Source: Zerene cesonia
Lineage: Eukaryota; Arthropoda; Insecta; Lepidoptera; Pieridae
Reading direction: 5' to 3'
NCBI RefSeq assembly: GCF_012273895.1
Contig: NW_024045142.1
Location: 372,001-436,000 of the forward strand
DNA: 64,000 nucleotides
The notes under the pieces are model-generated. The model did not search any database. It was not told where the DNA came from and saw only the letters and a program-made list of their open reading frames with translations. Made by a program: the position numbers and the translations under genes. The stretch's first letter is position 1. Each line of letters begins with the position of its first letter. This document shows, one piece after another, positions 20,305 to 32,975 of this stretch.

Positions 20305-20602
20305 TTCATCATCATCATCCCATTTATGATACCACTGCTGGGACACAAGCCTATGAGGGTTCAGGCCATAATCCACCACGCTGGCCAAGTGCGGGTTGGC
20401 AGATGTCACATGTCGTCGAACGATTCTCGGACATGCCGGTTTCCTCACGATGTTTCCCTTCACCGTTTTAAGCAGTGGTGATGTTATCTACATGCGCAGA
20501 TAATTTGAAGTATCAATTTATTTCCTGCACGCCCGCCCGGTCTCGAACCCCGACTTATCGATTTTGAAGTCCGAGGTTCTAACCACTGAGCCACCACTGC
20601 TT
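20305..20602 (-). mobile_element. tRNA-derived SINE, full-length, same family as 2041
   Basis: Reverse orientation: (ATC)n at 20305-20319, then the complement of the body, ending with the complement of GTGGTGGCTCAGTGG near 20600. Confidence 0.8.
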
Positions 20603-20764
20603 TTTGCAGAAATCGATTACCGTTCTAATTTTTTATTGAAGGGCATGAACAATGAACATAATTGGCAAAGCTACTGGCTCCTAAAACAGTACCTTTACTA
20701 TGTCAATAAATATTTCTATTGTCATTTTTATTATTACATTGAAAAACTAAAATTTTTAACAATA

Positions 20765-20970
20765 CTAGCTGTGGCCCTCGGTTGAAACCGCGTAAGTCCG
20801 TATCCCGTAGGAATATCGGTATAAAAAGTGCCTATGTGTTATTTCAGTTGTCCAGCTATCTACGAAGCAAATTTCATTGCAATCGGTTCAGTAGCTTTTG
20901 CGTGAAAGAGTAACAGACGCACACATACATATGCATCCATCCTCACAAACTTTCGCATTTATAGTATTAT
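20765..20970 (-). mobile_element. Helitron-like short element
   Basis: CTAGCTGTGGCCCTCGG, AAACCGCGTAAGTCCG, CCCGTAGGAATATCGG, TTGTCCAGCTATCTACG, ending near TTCGCATTTATAGTATTA. Confidence 0.7.
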
Positions 20971-21214
20971 TATTCGTCAATAGATATCAGGAAGAGTCAT
21001 AATAAATTGGGACTACTCAAACTCCTCCTATTTGTTAAAAAAGTAAGTTTAAGTCGATAAAACACGAATAAAACACAAATATGACATTTCCTGAAACAGA
21101 TTCCTAGCTAGATCGATTTATCGCCCCCGAAACCCCCTATATACTAAATTTCATGAAGATCGTTGGAGCCGATTCCGAGATTCCAATTATATATATATAT
21201 ATTATATATATATA

Positions 21215-21288
21215 TCCCTACTATCCCTACTAATATTATAAATGCGAAAGTAACTCTGTCTGTCTGTCTGTCTGTTACGCTTTCACGC
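21215..21288 (+). mobile_element. Helitron-like element with (GTCT)n, cut by gap
   Basis: TCCCTACTAATATTATAAAT, TCTGTCTGTCTGTCTGT, ACGCTTTCACGC, then N. Confidence 0.65.
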
Positions 21289-22288
21289 NNNNNNNNNNNN
21301 NNNNNNNNNNNNNNNNNNNNNNNNNNNNNNNNNNNNNNNNNNNNNNNNNNNNNNNNNNNNNNNNNNNNNNNNNNNNNNNNNNNNNNNNNNNNNNNNNNNN
21401 NNNNNNNNNNNNNNNNNNNNNNNNNNNNNNNNNNNNNNNNNNNNNNNNNNNNNNNNNNNNNNNNNNNNNNNNNNNNNNNNNNNNNNNNNNNNNNNNNNNN
21501 NNNNNNNNNNNNNNNNNNNNNNNNNNNNNNNNNNNNNNNNNNNNNNNNNNNNNNNNNNNNNNNNNNNNNNNNNNNNNNNNNNNNNNNNNNNNNNNNNNNN
21601 NNNNNNNNNNNNNNNNNNNNNNNNNNNNNNNNNNNNNNNNNNNNNNNNNNNNNNNNNNNNNNNNNNNNNNNNNNNNNNNNNNNNNNNNNNNNNNNNNNNN
21701 NNNNNNNNNNNNNNNNNNNNNNNNNNNNNNNNNNNNNNNNNNNNNNNNNNNNNNNNNNNNNNNNNNNNNNNNNNNNNNNNNNNNNNNNNNNNNNNNNNNN
21801 NNNNNNNNNNNNNNNNNNNNNNNNNNNNNNNNNNNNNNNNNNNNNNNNNNNNNNNNNNNNNNNNNNNNNNNNNNNNNNNNNNNNNNNNNNNNNNNNNNNN
21901 NNNNNNNNNNNNNNNNNNNNNNNNNNNNNNNNNNNNNNNNNNNNNNNNNNNNNNNNNNNNNNNNNNNNNNNNNNNNNNNNNNNNNNNNNNNNNNNNNNNN
22001 NNNNNNNNNNNNNNNNNNNNNNNNNNNNNNNNNNNNNNNNNNNNNNNNNNNNNNNNNNNNNNNNNNNNNNNNNNNNNNNNNNNNNNNNNNNNNNNNNNNN
22101 NNNNNNNNNNNNNNNNNNNNNNNNNNNNNNNNNNNNNNNNNNNNNNNNNNNNNNNNNNNNNNNNNNNNNNNNNNNNNNNNNNNNNNNNNNNNNNNNNNNN
22201 NNNNNNNNNNNNNNNNNNNNNNNNNNNNNNNNNNNNNNNNNNNNNNNNNNNNNNNNNNNNNNNNNNNNNNNNNNNNNNNNNNNNNNNN
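21289..22288. other. Assembly gap (1000 N)
   Basis: Placeholder; its left flank is a Helitron-like element. Confidence 0.99.
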
Positions 22289-22654
22289 ACTTTAGTCTTT
22301 ACAATAAAAGTGTAGATAAAAAGTAGGAATCTCGTATTACAATCTTAAATATTACTTATTTAAAAAACTAATCATCTTCAAATTGTCAAAACTAGACTCA
22401 ATTTAAAAAGGGGCCACATAGGTGCAACCAGCTTTCAAACCAAAAATAATTGTCAAATTCGTTCATTCAGTCGAAAGTTTTGAGATAACTAGACCAAAAA
22501 TTATAACTACGAGTACAGTTCAATTATAGATATCAAAGTTGTTATATAAAGTTTATAATATATATGAAAATAGTGCTTTTTTGTATAACGTAGTTTGGAA
22601 AATATGTCTTTCATATATAGATGTAGTGTAATAGAAAAATAGTAGTATTTACTA

Positions 22655-22727
22655 CTTGGTAAGCGCTGGCCCAAGCCGCTTCGATTGAAGTCCGTAGTTC
22701 CAACCATTGAGCCATCACTGCTCAGTA
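22655..22727 (-). mobile_element. SINE head fragment, same family as 2041
   Basis: Complement of the A/B-box head (CATTGAGCCATCACTGCTC); the body is missing. Confidence 0.5.
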
Positions 22728-22884
22728 CTCCAGCGTAAAATGAAATGTTATAATAAGGTATGTTTTGAGTAGATATCTCAATAACTGTTATAAGAAAAAT
22801 CTTAATTTAAATGAGACTACATGTGAGGCACCAGCTATAAAATAAAAAAAGCGAGATGTTTTCATTTTTTTTTTAATCGATTCA

Positions 22885-23040
22885 TGTAGTAATATAATTC
22901 CAGGTTCTCTGAAAGAGATCGCTGCCTTAGCGATAAGACCGCCTGTTGTGTCGTGAATGTTTATGTTTTAATGTATATATATATTTTTTGTTACTTTTTG
23001 TTATCATTGGTGCACAATAAAGTGTTTTTGTTTGTTTGTT
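22885..23040 (+). mobile_element. Non-LTR retrotransposon 3' terminal fragment
   Basis: Contains AGAGATCGCTGCCTTAGCG and ATAAGACCGCC, related to the 3' UTR blocks of the copies at 24408 and 44397. It ends GCACAATAAAGTG plus TTTGTTTG repeats. Confidence 0.5.
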
Positions 23041-23084
23041 AGTAATAAGATATGAGGTAACAAACGCAAAAAGTACCCTGTATG

Positions 23085-23445
23085 TGGTAGTCGAGCACAC
23101 TTCGGTAAGTTTGGGCCAGTTCGCACCGCGGAAGTACCACACCCCTACAGAAAACCGGCATGAAATAGTATTCTGCTGTGTTTCGTTCGGGAGTGGGGGA
23201 GTAGGAAGCCCATATCCTTTTCCTTACCCTTCCCAGTCCTTTCCTGTATTCTTCTCGACAATCCTTTCTTATTCTCTTCCCAATTTATTGTCCATTTGTA
23301 GATTCAAAACCAATTCATTTGTAAAGGCGAAGGTCTGCAATGAACTTATGCCTCTCCAAATGTTCATGGGCGGTGGTAGCGCTTGCTGGTGGTACGCATC
23401 AGGCGTCCCACCAGCCCCATTGCCGACTGTGACGTAAAAATAGTA
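23085..23445 (-). repeat. Repeat B, long copy
   Basis: Complement of the 43825 copy, from GTCGAGCACACTTCGG to CCAGCCCCATTGCCGAC. Directly follows a LINE 3' fragment. Confidence 0.7.
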
Positions 23446-24407
23446 CGGTCGAATTAATTACCTCCACCATTTTTGAAGTCGGTTGAAAAACTTTAGGTAA
23501 AACTTATTAACCTGTTAAAAATTCTCAACTGCCGCGACGCGACGTTTCAAATAAGCAGGCTCTTTTTGCTGTTTTTTTTTCAATTTGCTACGTGGATTTT
23601 CACCCGTTTCACCGAATTAGCATGATTATTTATGTGTTTGATTGTAGATAGTTGTCATTTTGTCCCGTTTTAGTATTTGGACTGGTACCTCACTCCAGGG
23701 AACGTTGGTGACTATTTCTGTAGAAAATTATGATCGTAGAAAACATGTTATGAATTATATTGTAGAATATACATTATGATTAAGAATTTATATAATTACC
23801 TATATATCTGAATTCACTTAATTTACCAACAAAGAAAGGAATCATATCAAATATTTAATTGCCACAACATAAACATAATAACATTCTTTATTAATAAACG
23901 AAATTTGTATGCAAATTGTTTTCCAGTCATTTAATTTGAGCATAGTTCATCGAAGTTTCACATCAAACGAGTGAAATTATTTCATAAGCCCGCCTTTGAT
24001 GTCGTTATTAAAAATACTCGATAGAATTGGCGGGAACAAAGCATGCCGGGGTTGCCTATTTGAATAGCGGTGTGCATGATAGTGTTGCGTTTATTGAATA
24101 TAATATTAATTTTTATATACATTTTTAATGAAATATTTATGCGTATAATCGAGATGTTTGTGAATAATCTATGAATACTTAGAAGTCCACGGCAATATCT
24201 AAACTAATGTTTAAGAGGTATAATAAGATTTTATTAAAAAACTATAAGACTGATTTAAAAAAATATGTTAACTTAAAATATGTATGAAAAGGTAGATATT
24301 TACCGAGTAATATAGGCGTTATAAATAACATTTCATGTATCCAGCGTTAACCTGGGTGAAGCTGTAACTCGGTAATGAATTTAGATGTACGATGTGATGA
24401 TTATATC

Positions 24408-25430
24408 ATTTTTATTTATTTATTTATAATCCTTTATTGTACAAACTTAGAAACAACAAGAACACAGTAAACAGAAAAAAAGACATCGTTTGTACAAGAG
24501 GCGGCCTTATTGCTTAACAGCAATCTCTGCCAGGCAACCTGGTAGGAAAGGAAATGTACGAAGTTCTGGGATAGTGCAAAAGCAAAAGAAAAACAAGTAA
24601 TAAGTATATAATAACAATGAAAAAAAATACATTCATAAACACATACATATATACATAAATAATAGAATAAAATAATAGTACATATACATAAAAATATACA
24701 TGCGGGTATAAAACATTAATTCATAAATATACATACCTACATACACATACATACACATAAAGTGAAACAAGAAAAATAAAACGAAGAAAAACAATGGCTA
24801 GCGACGTCAGCAAGAAGTACAGAAAAATAGCGAACATACACACACACACACACACACTACAGTAGAGAAAAGTAGTGATCTTTTATTAAAATTTTAAAAG
24901 AATTAAGCGTTTTAGCGCGTCAAATATTCTTAGGTAGAGCATTCCATAGTTGAATAGCTCGGACAGTGAAAGAATTATTGAAAAAATTTGAACGATAGGT
25001 GTACTAAGTAATAAAAGGTTGGAAGAACGAAAAGAGATGGAACCACTAGAGCTTAAATAAACGAAGTTATCCTTTAAGTACGATGGTGTCTTAGGGCTAA
25101 ACAGAATGCAGTATAGAAGATGCAGCAAATGAGTATCCCGGCGATAACGAATAGGAAGCCAACGTTACCGTTTCCTAAATTCCGAAACATGGTCAAATTT
25201 TCGTAGTCCGAATATAAATCTAATACAGAAATTTTGAAGCTTCTCAAGGGTGTCAAGTTGGCTTTCACGAATATCAGGGTAGCAGGAGTCAGAAAAATCA
25301 AGGAGAGGAAGGAGAAGTGATTGAGCCAACACAATTTTGGTTGAGATTGGAAGGAAGTTGCGTAAGCGCCGTAAAGAAAAAGCAGAGGAAAAGACCATTT
25401 TTTGCACTTGCTTTATTTGTTCATTCAGTA
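24408..25430 (-). mobile_element. 5'-truncated, broken non-LTR retrotransposon (RT C-terminal end plus 3' UTR)
   Basis: On minus, 25425-24890 encodes the region after the reverse transcriptase catalytic core: LNEQIKQVQKMVF, LPISTKIVLAQSLLLPLLDF, SCYPDI, KLQNFCIRFIFGLRKFDHVS, RWLPIRYRRDTHLLHLLYC. An in-frame TAA interrupts it at about 25167, and a frameshift near 24980 precedes the conserved FTVRAIQLWNALPKNI. A 3' UTR with AC- and ACAT-rich tracts follows, and the copy ends at AATAAATAAATAAA near 24408. The clade (CR1/jockey-like) is not certain. Confidence 0.7.
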
Positions 25431-28260
25431 CTTAAAAAACATATAATCGGTAAAGTACAATAAAACAATTGAACTTCTCTACCATCAATAAAAATCTAAC
25501 GAGAATTATGAGTGACTTCGTTTAAAATATGGCAGCACTGATCTGACAGTTCGCGGTTTAAACGCAATAAAAAAAGTAATAAATCATAAATTTCGCATAC
25601 CGCATTTTTTAACGTTTGCAACTCTGTAGGCAATTATAACATTCCAATGGACATAATATTTCATGTGAAATATTATACCTTTCAATGCAATTTATCCACG
25701 ATAAAAAACTTAATATTGTAACTTTTTTCAAATAATTAGGACCAAATTGAAAACGCAAGCTATCCGCCCCAGCTTACTTTCCATATAAATGGGATAATAT
25801 ATATGGTATTAATGTGTTGATTTTAACTGAGTGTAAATAAATAATGAGCATGCGTCTCATTTAGTATGTAATAATTATTTATTTATACAATCCTTACAAT
25901 TTTGCAGTTTTGATGGTAAGCGAAATTTCGCAAAATATGTGTTATCTAAAAAACTAGTATGCATAAAAATAATTTCGCATATTGTATGATCCAGAATCAT
26001 TAAAATAATTAAGATTACGCTAAAACCGATGGGAGGATCGGAGGGAGGAGCATAATGAAAAATGTTGTCAAATATGGGAAACATATTTCTTTTTGAGAGC
26101 AGATGAAGTTGCGTGTATCAGCTAGTAATACTACAAACAAAAAGCGGTACTAAAGCACAAAGAAGGTTTCGCGAAGTTTTCTGTTATATATATAAACACA
26201 CTTGACACTAATGCTATAAATGTGAAAGTTTGTTTGTATAGATGTTTGTCCGTCAATCATGCTGAAACTATTGAACGGACTTTGATGAAATTTTTAACAT
26301 ACAGAGTATGAGCTGATTTGGGTGATAGGATAATTTTATCCCGATTAAATCTCCCTTGGGATAATTAGACCATTTGTAAATGTCCTAATTCCACGCGGGC
26401 AAAACCGCAGGCGGAAGCTAGTATAAATATAATTGTGTTTGTATGATTGCTAACACTTCTGGATAAAAGTAAAAAAAAATGTATGGGCCTATACTTAGAG
26501 TCATAGCTTTTCCGTAGAGGGTAGTTAGTATAAACATATTACAAAATGCTTAATCTAATTATTATCGTAACCTGAAATTGTTTAACCCGGGTGCAATATA
26601 TACTTTTTAAATTTATCAACCATTTTTTGTGTCAGAAATTTCGACTGGATGAGACATTTTTATGAATTCTTTTTCATATAATTCGATTTAGCTCTGATAA
26701 TTTAAAGGTTTTTACTTTTTATACGGAAAGCTATATATTGAAATGCTCCCATTAAAACAATTATCGGTATAACTTTGTATTAATCGCTTTTTATACCTCC
26801 TCCAAATTTATCTACTCCTTGTTTTCATTTACTGCCTCCAAAATTCGGTCTCCGCCATTTAGCGTTGATTAATTATTATATTGTTCACAGATTAATAACA
26901 GCACAAATTCAATCTGGCAACACGCTATTAATAAAAGCGGGAAATTGCGGTTACAGATTAAATACATTTTATTATTATCTTTGTTTTCCTACTATAATGA
27001 AATAATTTATGGTTTATGGAATGTTGTTTAAACATTTACGTTTTACAAATTTACAAATAATTTGTATGGATATGTGATAATTTTCCAGGATTGTTTGAAT
27101 TGTCGTTTTAATGATCAATAATATTTATCCATTTATATTGATCGGAATTTTTTATGAAATTTTATGAATTATTCGTAACCTTAATTATCATAATATACAG
27201 TACTATAATAATAACAATGAAAAGAAAATATTTGTAAATTAAACACTTATTATTGCACACACGTAACACGAGATACAGATAAGAAAACAATTCTAATTAT
27301 CAACTTAATATAGATTGATAATATGAACATCGCGTCCCTAATAATCCAAAATCAAATTGCAATGACATTACACGTCACTTGTGCCACAGATTAAATATTT
27401 AATTGTTTTTTTCGTCGCGTGTCGGCACTTGAACAACATGTTTTCGGGCTTATAACGAGGGTTGCCAACAATGGATGACAAATTGGCCGACGACAAAGGA
27501 ATCAGGTTTATTGGGATACGTTATGAGGGTACTCGGCGCGTTTCGGGATTAGGAAAAGTCGTAGAGTCTCCTAAATAAACTTTTGTTAAAAGGAGGAATT
27601 TAAGTGAAATAATGCTTAAACTAAACTGTAAAAATTTATATCATTTAGAATTTATGACATTTTAACTCATCAGCATTAGATATTAAATTTCAGAATCGTC
27701 TTCATATTCGAAACTCAAAAGCTTGAAAAAGCCAAAAAGAAGGCTTTTAAAGGCGTATGAAGAAGATAGTGCAATGAACCATCATGCTTTTATTTATTTT
27801 TAGCTGTCTACCTAGGGTCCACCCATGGTATATAATATATTTGTGCTATAGCTATATAGTAGGACCTCAGGGATCGCGTACATATCCGATCATAAAGGTG
27901 AAAGAATTTTTGAAATGGTTCCATATTTATATTAGGTATTATTATATTATATAGCAATAGGACTATATAGTGTAGGACAGATAGTGCAGATTTATGTCCG
28001 AGTTTTTTGGATAGCAAATAAATACATGCTACTGTACATATACTTTTATACCAACAAATATAATTAGGATCAATTGAAACATAAGGCGACTCCATGGATC
28101 CTCTGTCCCCATGATACAGTAGGTATGCTGATAATGAGATAGTAAGCTGTGTAAACTGTTATATTGCCTCTAGTTATTACTGTAATATTATCTTGTCACA
28201 GAACAGAATTATTCTCTAGTTTCTGAAGTAATGGAGCGGTATGGTGTGCATTGTATCTAT
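25431..28260. other. Intergenic, mostly unrecognised
   Basis: AT-rich DNA with the Helitron-like variant at 26205-26421 and a repeat C fragment at 26610-26715. A moderately GC-richer stretch at 27410-27560 has no usable ORF. No exon was recognised. Confidence 0.6.
26205..26421 (+). mobile_element. Helitron-like element, variant
   Basis: CTAATGCTATAAATGTGAAA, TGAACGGACTTTGATGAAA, then CACGCGGGCAAAACCGCAGG and CTAG before T. Confidence 0.55.
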
Positions 28261-28720
28261 ATTTTTATTACATAGCCAATGCCCGCGGATTCAGTCGCAT
28301 GGTACATGCGTACTAATCCTCACTTACTAGTATATATTTATTTTCAGTATATCTCTCTTGTATATTACAACTCCTATCTATTAATCCTATCCTCCTAAAC
28401 TATTTGCGTGAAAACACAAAACATCAGACACTTATTTAACTGGGCTTCTTTATGAAACGTATTCAAATTATCTCTTTATTGTGCTGAGGTAATTTCAGAT
28501 GACAATATTACCACGTAGCTGGTAAGTGATTGCTTAAAAATATGTGAATGCTATTATTGTCAAATCTGTATAATTTCGTTATATACCTAAAGATATTCAC
28601 AATGAAACGAAGTTATGAAGCGGTATACACAAATATCCGAAATTATCCCATGCCTCCAAAGCACCAAATGAAAAAACATGGCCAATTGTTTTCGCGCGAG
28701 ACATCGTTTGCATCTACTAT

Positions 28721-28931
28721 TATCCTACTAATATTGTGTGTTACTAATATGTGAAAGTTTGTAAGGATTTGTGTGTGTTTGTTGCTCTTTCACGCAAAAA
28801 CTGCTGAACCGATTGCAATGAAATTTGGTACGTAGATAGCTGGACAACTGGAATAACATATAGAGAACTTTTTATCCCGATATTCCTACGGGATACGGAC
28901 TTATGTGGGTGAAATCGCGGGGCGCAGCTAG
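28721..28931 (+). mobile_element. Helitron-like short element, intact ends
   Basis: TCCTACTAATATTGTG at 5'; GGTGAAATCGCGGGGCGCAG then CTAG before T at 3'. Confidence 0.7.
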
Positions 28932-30470
28932 TCCACTATAATATTAAAAAAAAAAAGAAAAAACGAGGAGTTATATGCGTCACTGGTTTGAATTTAAAAC
29001 AACGCGTAAATTTTTATCTTCCTGGTACCTTACTAAAATTGTTAAAGCAATGGCCGACTTGGACAAGAATCGAGTTTTAAGTTTAGTTACATATTTGGCG
29101 AATCATTTCTATTTATATGCACAAGATCACAAGTTCACAAATGCAGTTTGAATAAATAAATTTACAGGAATAAACTGCCGAATTGCACTGCTTAATCCCT
29201 CACGATTAACTTGAAGTAACATCTAACAAAGAAATAAACAATTCATATCGCGAGGGGGGTAGTTTAATAAAATAACAATAAATATGTCACACGATTAGCG
29301 CAGCTGATATATGTCAGCTGATATTAGTCGGTGGAATTTTAATCACTATTCCGGATAGCACGTGCCTAGGGCTGGCAATAGGGAGATTTTTAAAACGTTT
29401 ATATTAGCATCATCAGAATGTTTGTACGTCATCGACTGCTTTTGACTGATTTGAAACCACTTTAGAACGGACAGATCTATTTAATTTTGTCCACTTATCA
29501 TGGAACGGTGACATTATAATAATTAAATTAATATAATCTCATGAGGCTTAGACAATTTTCTTCCTCTGTATACGAGAAAGTGTGACAATTATTTGAATCT
29601 ATGAAAAATACAGCGTGTTTTTTATAGTCTTTTTTTTTAATAAATTAGATCTTATTACATAAAATTAAATTTTTTTATGTATGAATATAAAATTAAATTT
29701 AGTTATGGTAACTAACCGTTTTACAACTACTTCTGGCCGTGTTCAACTAAGCCAAATAAAAATAAGGCCTAAATCATTTATAGAGCAGTAGTGGCTTAAG
29801 ACCACTTCGGGGGTTCGAAACCGGTCAAGCGTGCAAGAAATAAATAGATTTTTCATTTACCTCGACATTATCTATATCACCACTGCTTGAAACGGTGAAG
29901 GAACTTCGTGAGGAAACCATGTGTATGTTATATTTCTCTCTTGTATATTTTGTTGATATAAAAAAAAAAGTGTAATACAAGAATGTGGCAGCCCTAACGC
30001 TAAGGGTGCGCGACGCACTAAAAGCGCATCATGGGATTGTGGGGACCTGTATTTTATACACTTTTTAGATCAGACTCTTTCGTACTTGCGCGAATAAACG
30101 CATCTGTAAAATAGATTATTATATTACCTTTCTTTTAAAATTAGAAATTTATGTTTTTAATTATCTGTGGTATGCCATTGAACAATTTATTTCCTTGTTT
30201 GTTCTTTTATTACTTATCTGTAAAATTGTCTTATTATTTTGATTTTTCATAACGAATATTTTAACTCATTTTTATAAAGAATGTTCAAACCAAGTTATCT
30301 ATTTCTATGATTGAATTGAATAAGAAAATAGAAGGCAATGACCAAAGAACAAATATTTAACGAAATAAACATTATTGTACATTGAAAACATTGTGGGAAC
30401 GTCGGTTAAAAACAAATACAATCCGTTTTTAAACGCCCTATTGTAAGATTCACACGTTTCTTTCCGCGAG
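28932..30470. other. Intergenic, mostly unrecognised
   Basis: AT-rich. Holds a CAGCTG pair near 29300-29325, a truncated SINE, and a 29925-30120 block (GCAGCCCTAACGCTAAGGGT, CTTGCGCGAATAAACGC) that could be a decayed LTR. No coding exon was recognised. Confidence 0.5.
29782..29920 (+). mobile_element. 3'-truncated SINE, same family as 2041
   Basis: Diverged head (GCAGTAGTGGCTTAAGACC), B box GGTTCGAAACC, body to GAGGAAACCA. It then stops abruptly where unrelated T-rich DNA begins. Confidence 0.6.
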
Positions 30471-30510
30471 TATAAAAGAGGTCGCCCTCTTAAAATGGTT
30501 TCATTACAAC
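30471..30510 (+). promoter_or_regulatory. Isolated TATA/Inr-like core promoter
   Basis: TATAAAAG at 30471-30478, then TCATTA with its A at 30503. That gives a TATA spacing of about -32, right for an arthropod core promoter (Inr consensus TCAKTY, last base off). Surrounding DNA (30440-30600) looks non-repetitive and relatively GC-rich. No convincing coding exon follows, so it may serve a non-coding RNA or be chance. Confidence 0.3.
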
Positions 30511-30885
30511 TCGACCCTCTCAATGCTTCGACGCAATAACGTTGTCGCTGGATGTTATCGCACGTTATTCATTGTTCGTTGCTGGTGTTATATTGTGTAA
30601 TATTTCATTCATAACTCAAATTAGGTAAATTCTTTACCTAATAAATTTTTACATGGCAATAACAATGTTTCGTTGCGCCATCACTACACAGTATAACCAA
30701 GCCATTAAATATATTAAAAAAAAACTACACAGTATAAAGCAGTCGCTTCCCGCGTCTGTCTCTTTGCTTAGATCTTTAAAACTACACAACGGATTGTGAT
30801 GCTTTTGATTAATAGTGGAGTGATTCAAGAGGAAGGTTTATGTATTTTTATGTATGTATGTGTGTTTGTGTGTGTTAAAATAAAT

Positions 30886-30912
30886 TGATCTTTCTTTCTT
30901 TCTTTCTTTCTA
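30886..30912 (+). repeat. (CTTT)n microsatellite
   Basis: Six to seven CTTT units after GTGTTAAAATAAATTGAT, a typical microsatellite edge of a lepidopteran Helitron-like repeat. Confidence 0.9.
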
Positions 30913-31374
30913 TTATATATAGGTATATTATTAAGTTTATGTATAATGATAACAAGCGAAAGATAACAAGCGAAGCCGCGGGCAAAACCTAGTACAAACA
31001 TAAATTAAATAAAGTAGAGCTAATTTTATATTATGTCCAAGATAGAAAATATTAAACTAATAATCGGTCAAGCGTAAGTCGGACTCATGACAAGAATACC
31101 TACAAATAAGCTTTATAGCAACTAAAAAAAAATTTGGTCACCCATCACACACATGATCGTGCCAACGTTGCTTAACCTCGATTTTTATTTATTTGTTTTT
31201 ATAACGTTTAAAACAAGAAAATCACATAAATTATATTATAAAATACACACTTAACTCTTATACTAGCATTTCAATAATAATGGCGTTTTAATATTATCTT
31301 TCGAAAGGTAAATGAGATGCTTCCCTGCGTAATAAGAAGCCTGTATATCAAAAAAACAATGTATTTATACTATA

Positions 31375-31515
31375 CTAGCAGTCCGCCTTGCATTACTCAA
31401 TAAACGGGCTGCTTCCTTAATAAGCACTGAAAGAATTTTTCAAATCGTACCAGTAGTTACTGGGATAATCACGTTCAAACAAACAAACTCTTCAGCTTTA
31501 TATTATTAGTATATA
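31375..31515 (-). mobile_element. Helitron-like element, variant
   Basis: CTAGCAGTCCGCCTTGC, AATAAACGGGCTGC, then AACAAACAAACTC and TATTATTAGTA. Confidence 0.45.
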
Positions 31516-31582
31516 TTAAAATAAAAAGTAACGTTTTGTCAAATGTCTAAGTTAGGATGCAATGTATTAATATTATATCTAA

Positions 31583-31765
31583 CTAGCTGCACCCGGCAAA
31601 CGCTGTTCTGCCTTACTCTTATCATTTAGGGGGATAAAAATAGATGTTGGCCGATTCTCATAGATACCGGATAAGCACAAAAAATTTCATCAAAATCGGT
31701 CAAGCCGTTTCGGAGGAGTATGGCAACGAAAACTGTGATACGAGAATTTTATATATTATGCATAT
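31583..31765 (-). mobile_element. Helitron-like element, CTAG...GTTCTGCC subfamily
   Basis: CTAGCTGCACCCGGCAAACG, TGTTCTGCCTTACTC, AAAATCGGTCAAGCCGTTTC, GAGAATTTTATATATTA. Confidence 0.6.
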
Positions 31766-32040
31766 AAGGCGTGTAAGGGCCCATTGCTATTCTGTGGCAT
31801 CGCCATCATACTGCTTAATAGTTTGGCAACGATTTGTGAAAAAAACTAATAAAGAATACCTATAAAACATTGTGTTTAATACCAATGTTATATAGAGATA
31901 AATATGTATATTTTAATATGAAACTTGAACTTTTTAATATGAACTTACTTTTACCATTTTAGATAGACCGACGGACATCAAGGTTCATTTTGCCCTTTGG
32001 GTACGGAGCTCTAAACAGCATATTAAAAATGTAATGCATT

Positions 32041-32123
32041 TGAGAAATTTTAAAAGAATAGAAAAAATTTGATCACGAGGCAGGATTTTGATCAAATTTT
32101 TTCTATTCTTTCAAAATTTCTCA
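32041..32123. repeat. Inverted repeat made of repeat D, 35-bp arms
   Basis: Arms 32041-32075 and 32089-32123 with one mismatch and a 13-nt spacer (CGAGGCAGGATTT), followed by the repeat-D tail. Confidence 0.85.
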
Positions 32124-32450
32124 TTTGTAAAGCATTTCAATGCTGTAAAACTAAAAATTAAATGTAATGCATTTACTAAAAAAAAAAACATTTTAATAGG
32201 TATTCAATATTTATGAAAATTACTGAAGTATAAAAAAAATAATTCAAGTAGATATATGTAATTATATAGCCATGGTTTTATATAGCCCATTTATTGAAAA
32301 AGGCTATAGGCTATATATATACCTCTAGACTTTAATAAATTTTTAATTTATTATTATCCAATAAAATAGGGTAGGTGTTTTTGGTATTATATATTTTGTA
32401 ACAATTTTTATCCACTGTATAATTAATTTTTGCTAATATAAAATGATTAC

Positions 32451-32735
32451 GCATTGGTGGCTCAGTGGTGAGGACCACGGACTTGAAATCGATAAGTCGG
32501 GGCTTGAAAGCGGGCGAACGTGCAGGAAATAAACGGATTTTCCAATTTATCTGCACATGTGGATAACATCACCCCTGCTCGAAAAGGTAAAGGAAACCAT
32601 CGTTAGAAATCAGCATGTCGATGATTCAAAAGTTCGACGACATGTGACATCTGCCAGCTTGGCCAGCCTGATGGATTATGGCCTGAACCCTTATAGGAGG
32701 ACGTGGGAACGTATATGGGCTGACGATGATAAATA
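32451..32735 (+). mobile_element. SINE, same family as 2041
   Basis: TGGTGGCTCAGTGGTGAGGA head, then a body ending GGATTATGGCCTGAACCCTT and a short GACGATGATAAA tail. Confidence 0.75.
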
Positions 32736-32764
32736 TAAAATTAATCCATTAGCCGCCTGCCCGT

Positions 32765-32975
32765 CATGTATGCTATTATTAAACGGAGGCCCGTTTCCTT
32801 TTCCTCATCCGTCCCAGTCCATTCTTTCTATCCAGTCATTAATCCTTTCCTTTTCCCTTACCCCAGAAAATCGGGCAGCACATTCGTAGAGGCACCTTTG
32901 TGAATGTTCATGGGCGGTGGTGATCGCTTACTATCAGGCGAACCACCAGCTCAGTTGCCCGCTATGACATAAAAA
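32765..32975 (-). repeat. Repeat B variant
   Basis: CCCAGTCCATTCTTTCTATC, GAATGTTCATGGGCGGTGG, ATCAGGCGAACCACCAGC, CGCTATGACATAAAA. Follows a SINE. Confidence 0.6.

Noticed and set aside
21163..22326. Long ORF spanning the gap
   Set aside because: Length comes from N bases; the flanks are repeat DNA and AT-rich sequence.
29925..30120. Solo LTR
   Set aside because: Has an LTR-like feel (AATAAA near the end) but no clear TG...CA ends or target duplication, so it was noted only as possible.
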